A stretch of DNA of 18,110 bases from JAZDGL01 sp043806975 (GCA_043806975.1 JAZDGL010000049.1:1-18110), one strand, 5' to 3'; counted from the stretch's first letter, positions 6,808 to 13,529 are shown. Translations and numbers: made by a program. Notes: generated by a model from the letters alone, not told the origin.

Positions 6808-7566
6808 CTAAATCTCATTTCCAAATTCCCTGCTTGCATTCCACAATAAATCATAAAAAACTTTCATCGTATTCGCATAATCCACGCTTTCAATAATAAA
6901 TCCAAAACCTTCTTTTTTGGAGCTCATTACCGCCACTTTATTATCGTATATCGCGATCGTATTGGCAATGTCAATATTCGGCGGAGAGATTCGGACTTGG
7001 CGCAAAGTTTTTTGGTAAGTTGAAGGATCTAGATATTTATATGGGATTCTTTTGTTGGAAATATGTAGCGATTTAATCCAAATGTTTTTTCGAACCCGTT
7101 CATCAATATATTTTATCAAAAAATCTTCTCCGACTGTTTCCGCGATATCCCGAATCGGCGAAACCCAGTATTCCATTTTATTTTTCACTTTCAATGTATC
7201 CCAATAAATTTCCCGCAATCCCTCGCGGCCTTCAAAAAACATAATTTTCGGCTTAATAAATCCGATATTGCTGATTGACTTTAATTCCGGCAAAATTTCA
7301 GCCAATAATCTTTCTTTTTGAACTAGATTTTTCTTTAAATTTTCCGGATCCGCCGCGATAAGCAGCTTTCTTTTCCCTTTCGTTGTTTCCGACATCAGAC
7401 CCATTTCTTTAAGATTTTTAATCATTTCATAAACCGTGCTTCTTTTTATGCCCGATTTTTTAGTTAAATTTTGGATATTTGCCGGTCCCAATTCCAAAGC
7501 AGCCAGATAAACTTTGGCTTCTTTTTCATCTAATCCTAGTTGGAGTAAATTTTGCTGTAATTGCAT
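6808..7566 (-). CDS. TrmB-family transcriptional regulator
   Basis: The protein has 252 residues. The N-terminal winged helix-turn-helix (about 5-75) is of TrmB type: LGLDEKEAKVYLAALELG, then SGIKRSTVYEMIKNLKEMGL as the recognition-helix region, and a basic wing KGKRKL. A coiled linker (about 78-100) leads to a C-terminal ligand/effector-like domain (IMFFEGREGLREIYWDTLK, then IAIYDNKVAVMSSKKEGFGFIIE) of the kind found in small TrmB-like regulators of CPR and archaea. TrmB proteins often control sugar uptake or metabolism, but no sugar gene is nearby and the target is unknown. AGGAGGGG, the likely ribosome-binding site just upstream, belongs to the palindromic repeat at 7575-7686. An inverted repeat at 7729-7752 may be its own operator. 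Confidence 0.85.
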   Translation of the reverse strand: MQLQQNLLQLGLDEKEAKVYLAALELGPANIQNLTKKSGIKRSTVYEMIKNLKEMGLMSETTKGKRKLLIAADPENLKKNLVQKERLLAEILPELKSISNIGFIKPKIMFFEGREGLREIYWDTLKVKNKMEYWVSPIRDIAETVGEDFLIKYIDERVRKNIWIKSLHISNKRIPYKYLDPSTYQKTLRQVRISPPNIDIANTIAIYDNKVAVMSSKKEGFGFIIESVDYANTMKVFYDLLWNASREFGNEI

Positions 7567-7574
7567 ATTTTTCT

Positions 7575-7686
7575 TCCCCTCCTTTCGGAGGATGGGCTAG
7601 GGGAGGTGCGTTTAGCCGCTTATTTTTTATCTGTCCAGACATTCTCTCCCCCTCCAACTCCCCCTCCGAGAGGGGGAGAGAAAAGA
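7575..7686. repeat. GC-rich palindromic repeat, family B, two units
   Basis: Unit 1 (7575-7608) reads CCCCTCCTTTCGGAGG and then GGGCTAGGGGAGG. Unit 2 (about 7641-7686) reads CTCTCCCCCTCCAACTCCCC followed by CTCCGAGAGGGGGAGAG, a strong stem. The same family occurs inside uvrD at 10764-10909. The right end of unit 1 provides the AGGAGG sequence positioned as the ribosome-binding site of the TrmB-type gene. Confidence 0.65.
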
Positions 7687-7728
7687 GGCGTCGCTCTTTT
7701 AAGATAGAAAAAAGCTTATAATTTATCA

Positions 7729-7752
7729 AATAACGACAAAATAGTCATTATT
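7729..7752. promoter_or_regulatory. inverted repeat in divergent intergenic region, possible operator
   Basis: AATAACGAC (7729-7737) and GTCATTATT (7744-7752) are complementary at 8 of 9 positions with a 6-base spacer, a size suited to a dimeric HTH protein. It lies between the TrmB-type gene (minus) and the 7908 gene (plus). Autoregulation by the TrmB-type protein is a guess based only on position. Confidence 0.3.
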
Positions 7753-7817
7753 TATTTGCATAAAATCCTTTATTTAAAGCAATTTTTAAATACCACATTT
7801 TTATAATAACAAATCTA

Positions 7818-7846
7818 TTGACAATTGTAAATAGAAATGTTATGAT
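7818..7846 (+). promoter_or_regulatory. near-consensus sigma70 promoter TTGACA-N17-TATGAT
   Basis: A perfect -35 (TTGACA, 7818-7823) and a five-of-six -10 (TATGAT, 7841-7846) have the ideal 17-base spacing, predicting a start near 7853 and a leader of about 55 bases. It is the strongest promoter in the window. It shows that the possible TTG start at 7818 is really the -35 box, and it supports translation starting at 7908. Confidence 0.75.
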
Positions 7847-7907
7847 GCGAGTGTCAATGGGAGAGTATTTTGAAAAGTTAATAAACCTTTTTAAGAAGGA
7901 GAAAGTA

Positions 7908-8330
7908 ATGTCAGAAGATCAAAAAAAGTTAGCGACATTCAAAAAAATCGTTTCTTTTTTAAGGGGAAGTAATGTCTTTTTTGCTGAGGCAAACAATTCA
8001 GAAAAAACTTCTCGACGAGAAGAAGCAATGGAACTACAGGATTTATTTGCCAATACAAATAAAATTGAAGAAGCTGATTCGCTGATATTTTTTTGCGGAT
8101 GTGGATGCCACTGTGATGGACAAGGAAAATATTATCGAGAAGATCTTGATAGATTCCTTTTGCCAAACATTAAAAAGATTTTAATTGTGAGCACGGTTCA
8201 AATTGCTACAATTAAAAAAGATCAATTTAATAAGGATATTCACTTCTTATGGGTAAATATCTGCGATGGTTGGGTTGTTGATTCTTTTGAAATTACAACA
8301 GAACAAATCCAAAAGGAGTTAGTGATATAG
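7908..8330 (+). CDS. unknown protein with a clustered Cys/His motif
   Basis: The protein has 140 residues from ATG 7908, which follows a clear AAGGAG (7896-7901) at good spacing. The frame opens further upstream to 7818, but that part overlaps the promoter. The protein is hydrophilic, without signal peptide or membrane segment. Residues about 60-75 read FFCGCGCHCDGQGK, four cysteines and one histidine in six positions, which suggests metal binding. It is followed by ILIVSTVQIATI, a possible core strand, and FLWVNICDGWVVDSFEI. I do not recognise the family. It is an isolated single-gene unit with its own strong promoter and terminator, next to the TrmB-type regulator and an AbiE module. A small stress or metal-related protein is possible, not shown. 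Confidence 0.75.
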   Translation: MSEDQKKLATFKKIVSFLRGSNVFFAEANNSEKTSRREEAMELQDLFANTNKIEEADSLIFFCGCGCHCDGQGKYYREDLDRFLLPNIKKILIVSTVQIATIKKDQFNKDIHFLWVNICDGWVVDSFEITTEQIQKELVI

Positions 8331-8381
8331 GAATATTCAGGGGTTGACACGCCCTTCAGAGTAACATAACGAATCTTTTCG

Positions 8382-8411
8382 GGCGCGATTAGCACATCGC
8401 GCCTGTTTTTT
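8382..8411 (+). terminator. intrinsic terminator of the 7908 gene
   Basis: GGCGCGA (8382-8388) pairs perfectly with TCGCGCC (8397-8403) across an 8-base loop, followed by TGTTTTTT. It ends on the stop codon of the convergent abiEii gene. Confidence 0.85.
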
Positions 8412-9123
8412 ATCCTTTTAAAACTGCCGCGTAATTCCTCAATAAGAAAATCGTTTCCGATTTCAAATTCTTCCTAATCCAATCTTTCTCTTTGTCGCTT
8501 ACAAGCTCGCCAAGGCCGGTTAAAATTTGATTGTCTTTAACTTTTCCAATCTTTTCAACGCAATCTGCCAAATATTCTTTTATGCTTTTCCCCGTCATTG
8601 CCCGCAAAATTTCGCGGTCAATATCCCAATTATTTTTCGCAAAATAATAAATATCATAAATATCGCGCGCCGCTGTTTCCTTTCTTAAAATAAGCGCCGC
8701 CAATTTGCCGGCAAATAAGTATTCTTTTTTTGCCGCTTTAATTAAAATTCCTAGATATTCTTTTAGCTCATAAGAATTTTCAATATCTTCAATGTTTTTT
8801 CTGGTATTCACTTCTATTTTAATGTTATAATCGGCATCGCCATAAGAAAGCCATAGCAAAATTGTAGATTTTTTTATGAATTTATCTTTTAATATGCCAT
8901 ATTTTTCCAAAATTAGCCCGATTTTATCCAAAATCATTTCTTGCAAGCCCTCTTTATTCGAAAGCAGATCAAAATCCAAATCAACAGAAAAACGAGGCAG
9001 TCCATAGAAAAAATACGCGCAAGTTCCGCCTTTAAACCCTAAAAAAGAACTTATGGAAACATCTGTATAAATATCTTTTAAAATTTTCCCCATTAATAAT
9101 TGATGTTTTTCTTTATTGAGCAT
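8410..9123 (-). CDS. abiEii: AbiEii/AbiGii-type nucleotidyltransferase toxin
   Basis: The protein has 237 residues. The family's nucleotidyltransferase signature is present: FKGGTCAYFFYG (30-41, the GG-T/S motif) followed by RFSVDLDFDLL (44-53) with the metal-binding D-x-D. Further on come IKIEVNTRK and KLAALILRKETAARDIYDIYYF, the conserved DUF1814 motif. AbiEii proteins are the toxins of type IV toxin-antitoxin systems and give phage abortive infection in Lactococcus and Streptococcus; related enzymes transfer nucleotides to RNA or tRNA. Its start overlaps the antitoxin gene by 11 bases. Some solitary family members have other roles, but the adjacent AbiEi-like gene supports a TA module. All key residues look intact. 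Confidence 0.88.
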   Translation of the reverse strand: MLNKEKHQLLMGKILKDIYTDVSISSFLGFKGGTCAYFFYGLPRFSVDLDFDLLSNKEGLQEMILDKIGLILEKYGILKDKFIKKSTILLWLSYGDADYNIKIEVNTRKNIEDIENSYELKEYLGILIKAAKKEYLFAGKLAALILRKETAARDIYDIYYFAKNNWDIDREILRAMTGKSIKEYLADCVEKIGKVKDNQILTGLGELVSDKEKDWIRKNLKSETIFLLRNYAAVLKG

Positions 9124-9685
9124 AATTTTTATAATATTTATTCAATCGCTTAATTAGCTGCTTATTTTTGTAAATTCCAGCTATTTCAAAGCACTTTTCC
9201 CAATTTATCGGCTTTAAATTATCAAAATAATAATCGGGAAAAAGATAAATGGTATCTAAAAATGCCCGTTCGGGAGAAGCAATGCTAAAATTTTCTTGAT
9301 TTATAATTCCAACCGGATTAAATAAAACCTCATCCTTTAACTTCCTAAAAATAAATTTGTATCGCCCTATGGAAACATTTTTCGTCCAAGAACCGGCAAC
9401 AAAAATGCTATCATAATACTGAAAAATTATCCCCGCCTCTCTTAAAACCGTTTCAAAGCTTATATAGGATGGCGCATAAATGCTTGTCGCCAACTCTTTT
9501 GGATTGAAATTTTTATCTTTTGCGAAAATTCCTCTTGATAATCTTATTAAACCGCCTCGCTTAGTATAATAAGAAATTTTGGATTTTAGATTATTTTTGC
9601 CGGCTTCTTGCCATATTAAAGCAATATCTTCATTCGTTAAAACGGTTTTAGGCGATTTATAAATTTTTACAAGTAAACTTTCCAT
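9113..9685 (-). CDS. abiEi: AbiEi-type antitoxin/transcriptional repressor
   Basis: The protein has 190 residues. The N-terminal winged-HTH region (about 15-55: LTNEDIALIWQEAG, then KISYYTKRGGLIRLSRGIFA) is typical of AbiEi antitoxins; the rest (PKELATSIYAPSYISFETVL, SPERAFLDTIYL) matches the AbiEi C-terminal domain, which neutralises the toxin in known systems. Known AbiEi proteins also repress their own operon by binding inverted repeats at the promoter, and such a repeat is visible at 9716-9756. It is the first gene of a two-gene operon overlapping abiEii by 11 bases. The 190 residues are in the shorter part of the family range. Confidence 0.85.
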   Translation of the reverse strand: MESLLVKIYKSPKTVLTNEDIALIWQEAGKNNLKSKISYYTKRGGLIRLSRGIFAKDKNFNPKELATSIYAPSYISFETVLREAGIIFQYYDSIFVAGSWTKNVSIGRYKFIFRKLKDEVLFNPVGIINQENFSIASPERAFLDTIYLFPDYYFDNLKPINWEKCFEIAGIYKNKQLIKRLNKYYKNYAQ

Positions 9686-9715
9686 AATAATATATCGAAT
9701 TTAGGTAAAAGATTT

Positions 9716-9756
9716 TCTTACTTCCATTGTATATTATTATTTTTAGGAAGTCAAGA
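9716..9756 (-). promoter_or_regulatory. abiE promoter TTGACT-N17-TACAAT flanked by an inverted repeat
   Basis: On the minus strand TTGACT (9749-9754) and TACAAT (9726-9731) are exactly 17 bases apart, with a predicted start about 30 bases upstream of the abiEi ATG. TCTTACTTCC (9716-9725) and GGAAGTCAAGA (9746-9756) form an inverted repeat of about 10 bp with a one-base bulge, one arm covering the -35 and the other the start site. This is well placed for AbiEi autorepression, by analogy with characterised AbiE operons. Confidence 0.55.
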
Positions 9757-9764
9757 ACCCCTTT

Positions 9765-9827
9765 TTATTTTTCCAAAACCTCCATATATTTTTTAATAGG
9801 AAAATTGTTTCTGATTTTAAAATTCAT
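9765..9827 (-). pseudogene. relic of the 3' end of a second abiEii-like gene
   Basis: On the minus strand this stretch reads (N)FKIRNNFPIKKYMEVLEK-stop in one frame, resembling the abiEii C-terminus NLKSETIFLLRNYAAVLKG-stop. At DNA level I align about 62 bases of 9765-9827 with 8410-8470 by eye, with roughly three quarters identical, mostly A/G differences, and two single-base gaps. Nothing of the upstream part of the gene remains; the stretch overlaps the last codons and stop of the helicase gene. It thus forms an imperfect direct repeat flanking the intact abiE operon. Confidence 0.45.
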
Positions 9828-11934
9828 CTACCTCAATCACATCTCCAAAATCATCCAGCTTTTGCTGAAATTCGGCTAAATAATCTGGAATATCGCGTAA
9901 AAAGCGAGAGGGGACAGAAATAACCGAATTTCCATATAGCCGCCGTATTTGAGCATAAATTAAAAATAACCGTTCTTTCGCGCGAGTCATCCCCACATAA
10001 CAAAGCCTCCGTTCTTCTTCCATTTCTTCCGCGTTTCCGTTTGTGCTGCGAGAATGGGGGAGAATGTTTTCTTCCATCCCTGCTATAAAAACCGTATTAA
10101 ATTCCAACCCTTTGGAAGAATGCAAGGTCATTAAGTTCACAACATTATGGTCTGAATCAACTTCATCAGTATCAGCTACAAGCGCAACTTCTTCCAAAAA
10201 CATCTTCAACGCCTCCTCGACTGGACGATTATTATACTTCTCAACGGCTGTAAAAAGCTCTTGAATGTTTTCCCAGCGCGCTTCTGCATCTTTATCCGTT
10301 TGAATATACTTATCATATCCGCTAGCTTTAAGAATAAAATCTATTAAATGAGAAAGACCGACAGGCAACTCCCCTCCGCTAGGCGGAGAAAAAAACTGTT
10401 CCCGAGTTTTATCAATAAGCTTAAAGAAAGAATCAATCGCTTTTTGTTTTGAACCGTTAATTGCATCAACTGATTTTATCTCCGCTAGCGCTTCTTCCGC
10501 GCCTAAATCCAATGTTTTAAGCAGCTTTTCCAAGGTTGTCTGTCCAATTCCGCGCGCAGGAACATTGATAACCCGCGCAATACTAACTTTATCCCGCGGA
10601 TTTAAAATAAGCCGCAAATACGCCAAAATATCTTTAACCTCTTTGCGGGAATAAAATTTTAATCCTCCGACAATTCTATATGGAATTCCAGCGGTTAAAA
10701 ACGCTTCTTCAATTGCCCGCGACTGCGCGTTTGTGCGATATAAAACCGCAAAATCCTTATATCCTAACCCTCCCCTCCTCTCGGAGGAGGGGCTAGGGGA
10801 GGTGTGGCTCTCGGAGGAGGAGTTGGAGGGGGTGTGCCCCATCTCGGAGGGATGACATCCACACTTTCTCTCCCCATCTCGGAGGGGGAGCTGGAGGGGG
10901 TGTGCCGCCCCTATGCGCGTTAATTCCTTTATTTTCCCCACAATAAACCTTCCTTCCGCTTTTTCGTCCGCAACCCCGACAACCTGAATTGCCTCGCCCT
11001 GATCTTTATCGCTGAAAAGTTTTTTATCCTTTCTGTTCACATTTTTAGAAATAACGCCGTAAGACGCGTCCAAAATGTTTTGGCTGGAACGATAATTTTG
11101 TTCCAACAAAATAACTTTTGCATTCGGGTAATCCCTTTCAAACTCTAAAATGTTTGAAATATCCGCCCCGCGCCATTTATAAATACTCTGCCAATCATCG
11201 CCGACAACACAGATATTTTTATACTTATCCGCAAGCATTCCCGTGAACATATACTGGGAATGATTTGTGTCCTGATATTCATCCACCAAAACAAACTTAA
11301 AAAATTCCTGATATTTTTTAAGCAGTTCCGCGTTTTGTTTAAATAAAAGGGTGGTTTTCATTATCAAATCATCGAAATCCAGCGCCCCCGCCTTGTTCAG
11401 CTTATTTTGATAAATTTCATAACATTTTACCGAAATCTCCTCAAAATAACCGCTTGTATTTGCCAAAAAATCTTCAGGAGTCTGCAATTTGTTCTTTGCT
11501 GATGAAATCGCCGCAAGCACAGAATTAGGCTTAAATTGATCAACCGAAACCCCCGCTTCTTTTATAGATTCTTTCAAAACCGCAAGCTGGTCATCTGTAT
11601 CATAAATCAAAAAACCGCTTGGAAGCCCTAAATTTTTATATTCTACCCGCAAAATCCGCACACAAGTGGAATGGAATGTGCCAACAAACGGCATTTTATG
11701 CTGATCCCCCAAAAGCCCCGCGACTCGCTGTCTCATTTCCGCCGCCGCTTTATTGGTGAATGTGACTGCCAAGATATTATGCGGTTTTACGCCTTTTTCT
11801 TTGATCAAATAAGCAATTCTGTGCGTTAATGTTTTGGTTTTGCCTGAACCCGCGCCCGCAATAATCAATATCGGACCATCAACCGTAGTAACGGCCTCAA
11901 TTTGTTTTGGATTTAAATTTTGAAGAATGTCCAT
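9817..11934 (-). CDS. UvrD/PcrA/Rep-family SF1A DNA helicase with in-frame repeat insertion
   Basis: The protein has 705 residues from ATG 11934. It is a 3'-5' DNA helicase of the UvrD/PcrA/Rep group, acting in repair and replication restart. Motifs: LNPKQIEAV (Q motif), Walker A GAGSGKT (27-33), FTNKAAAEM, VDEYQDTN (motif II, 217-224), VGDDWQSIYKWRGAD (motif III), EQNYRSS (IV), LYRTNAQSR, NLMTLHSSKGLEF (V) and ERRLCYVGMTRAKE (VI). About 46 residues at 345-390 are encoded by a palindromic repeat just before the YKDFAVLYRTN segment. A longer frame opens at TTG 11970, but that codon is the -35 box of the promoter; 11934 lies 7 bases after TATAAT, so the mRNA is probably leaderless. UvrD, PcrA and Rep cannot be told apart here. 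Confidence 0.92.
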   Translation of the reverse strand: MDILQNLNPKQIEAVTTVDGPILIIAGAGSGKTKTLTHRIAYLIKEKGVKPHNILAVTFTNKAAAEMRQRVAGLLGDQHKMPFVGTFHSTCVRILRVEYKNLGLPSGFLIYDTDDQLAVLKESIKEAGVSVDQFKPNSVLAAISSAKNKLQTPEDFLANTSGYFEEISVKCYEIYQNKLNKAGALDFDDLIMKTTLLFKQNAELLKKYQEFFKFVLVDEYQDTNHSQYMFTGMLADKYKNICVVGDDWQSIYKWRGADISNILEFERDYPNAKVILLEQNYRSSQNILDASYGVISKNVNRKDKKLFSDKDQGEAIQVVGVADEKAEGRFIVGKIKELTRIGAAHPLQLPLRDGERKCGCHPSEMGHTPSNSSSESHTSPSPSSERRGGLGYKDFAVLYRTNAQSRAIEEAFLTAGIPYRIVGGLKFYSRKEVKDILAYLRLILNPRDKVSIARVINVPARGIGQTTLEKLLKTLDLGAEEALAEIKSVDAINGSKQKAIDSFFKLIDKTREQFFSPPSGGELPVGLSHLIDFILKASGYDKYIQTDKDAEARWENIQELFTAVEKYNNRPVEEALKMFLEEVALVADTDEVDSDHNVVNLMTLHSSKGLEFNTVFIAGMEENILPHSRSTNGNAEEMEEERRLCYVGMTRAKERLFLIYAQIRRLYGNSVISVPSRFLRDIPDYLAEFQQKLDDFGDVIEVDEF
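10764..10909. repeat. GC-rich palindromic repeat, family B, inserted in frame in the helicase gene
   Basis: About 145 bases contain repeated CTCGGAGG blocks: TCCTCTCGGAGGAGGGGCTA, then CTCTCGGAGGAGGAGTTGGA, CATCTCGGAGGGATGACATC and CATCTCGGAGGGGGAGCTGG, the second and fourth each followed by GGGGGTGTG. On the helicase strand it encodes a Ser/His/Pro/Gly-rich stretch (HPLQLPLRDGERKCG ... SSERRGGLG) with no similarity to UvrD proteins, and the frame is kept on both sides. Related units lie at 7575-7686. Confidence 0.75.
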
Positions 11935-11941
11935 ATATTTC

Positions 11942-11970
11942 ATTATACAGGCAAACCTTATTATTCCCAA
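11942..11970 (-). promoter_or_regulatory. helicase promoter TTGGGA-N17-TATAAT, leaderless geometry
   Basis: On the minus strand -35 TTGGGA (11965-11970) and a perfect -10 TATAAT (11942-11947) have 17-base spacing. Seven bases separate the -10 from ATG 11934, so transcription should start at or next to the A of the start codon. The MITE-like copy 2 begins immediately upstream of the -35. Confidence 0.65.
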
Positions 11971-12145
11971 ATATAGTCCTGCAAAACAAATTTATTTTTA
12001 AAAACCCCCTTCATCCCCCCTTACCAAGGGGGGAAATAATTGGAATTTATTTTAAAATCCCTCTCCTGCCCAAGGCAGACCGTCTTGGGCGGCAATCTCC
12101 CTTTTCAAGGGGAGGAAATATCGGAATTTTTTTGCAGGAAATATA
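11971..12145. repeat. MITE-like element, copy 2
   Basis: The left end (11972-11993, TATAGTCCTGCAAAACAAAT...) and the right end (12123-12145, ...TTTTTTGCAGGAAATATA) are imperfect inverted repeats related to those of copies 1 and 3. The interior contains a CCCCCTTCATCC-type palindrome (about 12004-12033), a CCCAAGGCAGACCGTCTTGG stem (about 12069-12090) as in copy 1, and a CTCCCTTTTCAAGGGGAG hairpin. No coding capacity is evident. Confidence 0.65.
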
Positions 12146-12175
12146 ATTTTACCGCGCGCCTTAGGACATTATCTC

Positions 12176-12184
12176 TGTGGATAA
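12176..12184 (-). other. DnaA-box-like nonamer, second copy
   Basis: TGTGGATAA again complements TTATCCACA exactly. It is isolated, 31 bases beyond the end of MITE-like copy 2. A near match, TTTTCCACA, lies at 14742-14750 just beyond copy 3. Confidence 0.3.
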
Positions 12185-12231
12185 CTTATTTAGCCGAAAA
12201 AGGCTTATTTAAAACATTTTTTCGCCTACCG

Positions 12232-12265
12232 CCATTGACATTATCCGATACTTCCATTGACATTA
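12232..12265 (+). promoter_or_regulatory. 12-base direct repeat with 22-base period
   Basis: CCATTGACATTA occurs at 12232-12243 and 12254-12265, so equivalent bases are 22 apart, about two helical turns on the same DNA face. Each contains TTGACA. This may be a regulator-binding pair or part of a promoter for the M23 gene about 175 bases downstream; no matching -10 is obvious. Confidence 0.35.
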
Positions 12266-12439
12266 ATTTCTGATATGCTACCTTGTATCTTGTGATTTTA
12301 CTAAAACTAATGTCTAGCTATTCCTTATTCAGCTATTTACAGAAACCACAAAGTATTCTCATTGTATTGAGGTAAGGGAAGCCGGAATTGGAGCAATCAT
12401 ATTTGTAAGCAAATTTTCCTTTGTCTAAAAAAGAAACTT

Positions 12440-13501
12440 TTGAGAAATTCAACGCATTTTCCAAAGGTTATCTTGGTTGCTCTCGCTTTAACAACGGGCG
12501 CAAGAAACTATAAACAAAAAACAAGAAAAGAAGACCCTTCGTATTCTTTTGGGATATTCGGGGGCGGGGAAGAAAGTCAGGCTTTTGAAATTTCGCAAGC
12601 AGACCCCGAATTAGAAATAGGCAATTCAATCAGCCAAGTAGTTTTGGCTTCTTCAAGTGAAGTATGCAGCGCCGCAAAAGAACAAACATCGCTAGAAATC
12701 TCGGATTTTGCTTTTATTCTAGATAATGCACTAATCAGTCTAAACACGCCTTTCTGCTCCGCTTCGTCTGCATTCCAAAACGAAATTGGTCAATATATGG
12801 TTCAGCCAGGAGACAATATAACGCTTATTTCTAAAAAATTCTCTATTTCAATAGACACTATTCTTTGGGCAAATAATTTAGATTCCCCAAATAAAATCAA
12901 GGAAGGGCAAATTTTGGAAATTTTACCAGTTTCAGGGATAAAGCATACAATAAAAGAAGGGGACACCCTTGAAAAAATCGCTATTCAACACAAAGTTCCC
13001 AAAGAAGAAATTGCGCTTTTTAACTCTATCTCAGAATCCGATATCTTGAACAAAGGCGCAGAGATAATAATACCAGGCGGAAAAATGCCTGAAAAACCGA
13101 AATCTAGGTTAGCAATTGTAAGCGCGCCTGCCTATACAGAAGCGGGGGATTTAAATGGATATTTTATTTATCCTGCCGCCGGGCACAATTGGGGACGAAC
13201 TCACGCTAATAACGGGGTTGATATAAGCAATTCCGACGGCGGACCTATTTATGCCGCTGCAGACGGAACCGTTATTCTTGCAGACAGCACGGGATACAAT
13301 GGAGGATATGGAAAATACATAAAAATCAAACATCCTAATAATGTTGAAACACTGTATGCTCATTTAAGCAAAATCAATGTAGCGCAAGGTCAGTGGGTAA
13401 CGCAAGGAACAATCATCGGCTTAATGGGGAATACTGGCCGATCCACAGGAACGCACTTACATTTTGAAGTCCACGGAGCAAAAAATCCGCTAGCAAGATA
13501 A
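12440..13501 (+). CDS. LysM-LysM-M23 (LytM-type) peptidoglycan peptidase
   Basis: The protein has about 353 residues. A hydrophobic N-terminal segment (about 8-20, KVILVALALTTGARNYKQK, typical of CPR envelope peptidases) probably anchors or exports it. Two LysM domains follow: about 116-165 (YMVQPGDNITLISKKF ... ILEILPV) and about 167-215 (HTIKEGDTLEKIAIQHKV ... AEIIIPGG). The M23 zinc metallopeptidase domain (about 239-351) has HANNGVDIS with the His and Asp ligands, YAHLSKINVAQGQWV, and the HLHFEVHG motif. It should cleave peptide cross-links of peptidoglycan outside the membrane. The start is uncertain: the frame is open from 12371 with no ATG; TTG 12440 is the best usual start, and a rarer codon such as ATT 12401 would give a longer, more basic N-terminus. 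Confidence 0.88.
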   Translation: MRNSTHFPKVILVALALTTGARNYKQKTRKEDPSYSFGIFGGGEESQAFEISQADPELEIGNSISQVVLASSSEVCSAAKEQTSLEISDFAFILDNALISLNTPFCSASSAFQNEIGQYMVQPGDNITLISKKFSISIDTILWANNLDSPNKIKEGQILEILPVSGIKHTIKEGDTLEKIAIQHKVPKEEIALFNSISESDILNKGAEIIIPGGKMPEKPKSRLAIVSAPAYTEAGDLNGYFIYPAAGHNWGRTHANNGVDISNSDGGPIYAAADGTVILADSTGYNGGYGKYIKIKHPNNVETLYAHLSKINVAQGQWVTQGTIIGLMGNTGRSTGTHLHFEVHGAKNPLAR

Positions 13502-13529
13502 AAAGGGTGTGTCGCCAAATAATGTTTTT

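Larger units (their letters stand above)
12146..12439. other. 294-base leader/intergenic region upstream of the M23 peptidase gene
   Basis: The region has one DnaA-box-like nonamer, a 12-base direct repeat, and an AT-rich remainder. No promoter with a clear -35/-10 pair was found, although two TTGACA hexamers sit in the direct repeats. I looked for a riboswitch, since cell-wall hydrolases are often under ydaO (c-di-AMP) control, but saw no convincing match to that consensus. Confidence 0.4.

Noticed and set aside
7479..7729. Overlapping open frames on both strands between the TrmB-type gene and the 7908 gene
   Set aside because: They are translations of the family B repeat and of the trmB-like N-terminus in the wrong frame; neither has a start signal.
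7818..7907. TTG start at 7818 giving a 170-residue protein
   Set aside because: The codon is the first half of a perfect -35 box and the -10 and start site lie within the added region; ATG 7908 has a good AAGGAG.
11907..12273. Two plus-strand frames (79 and 77 codons) around MITE-like copy 2
   Set aside because: They consist mostly of repeat-derived peptides (PLHPPLPRGE, NLPFQGEEI) and overlap the helicase promoter.
12280..12439. Riboswitch (ydaO, TPP or cobalamin type) in the M23 leader
   Set aside because: GAAGCCGGAATTGG recalls parts of riboswitch cores, but the remaining consensus elements and stems are missing.
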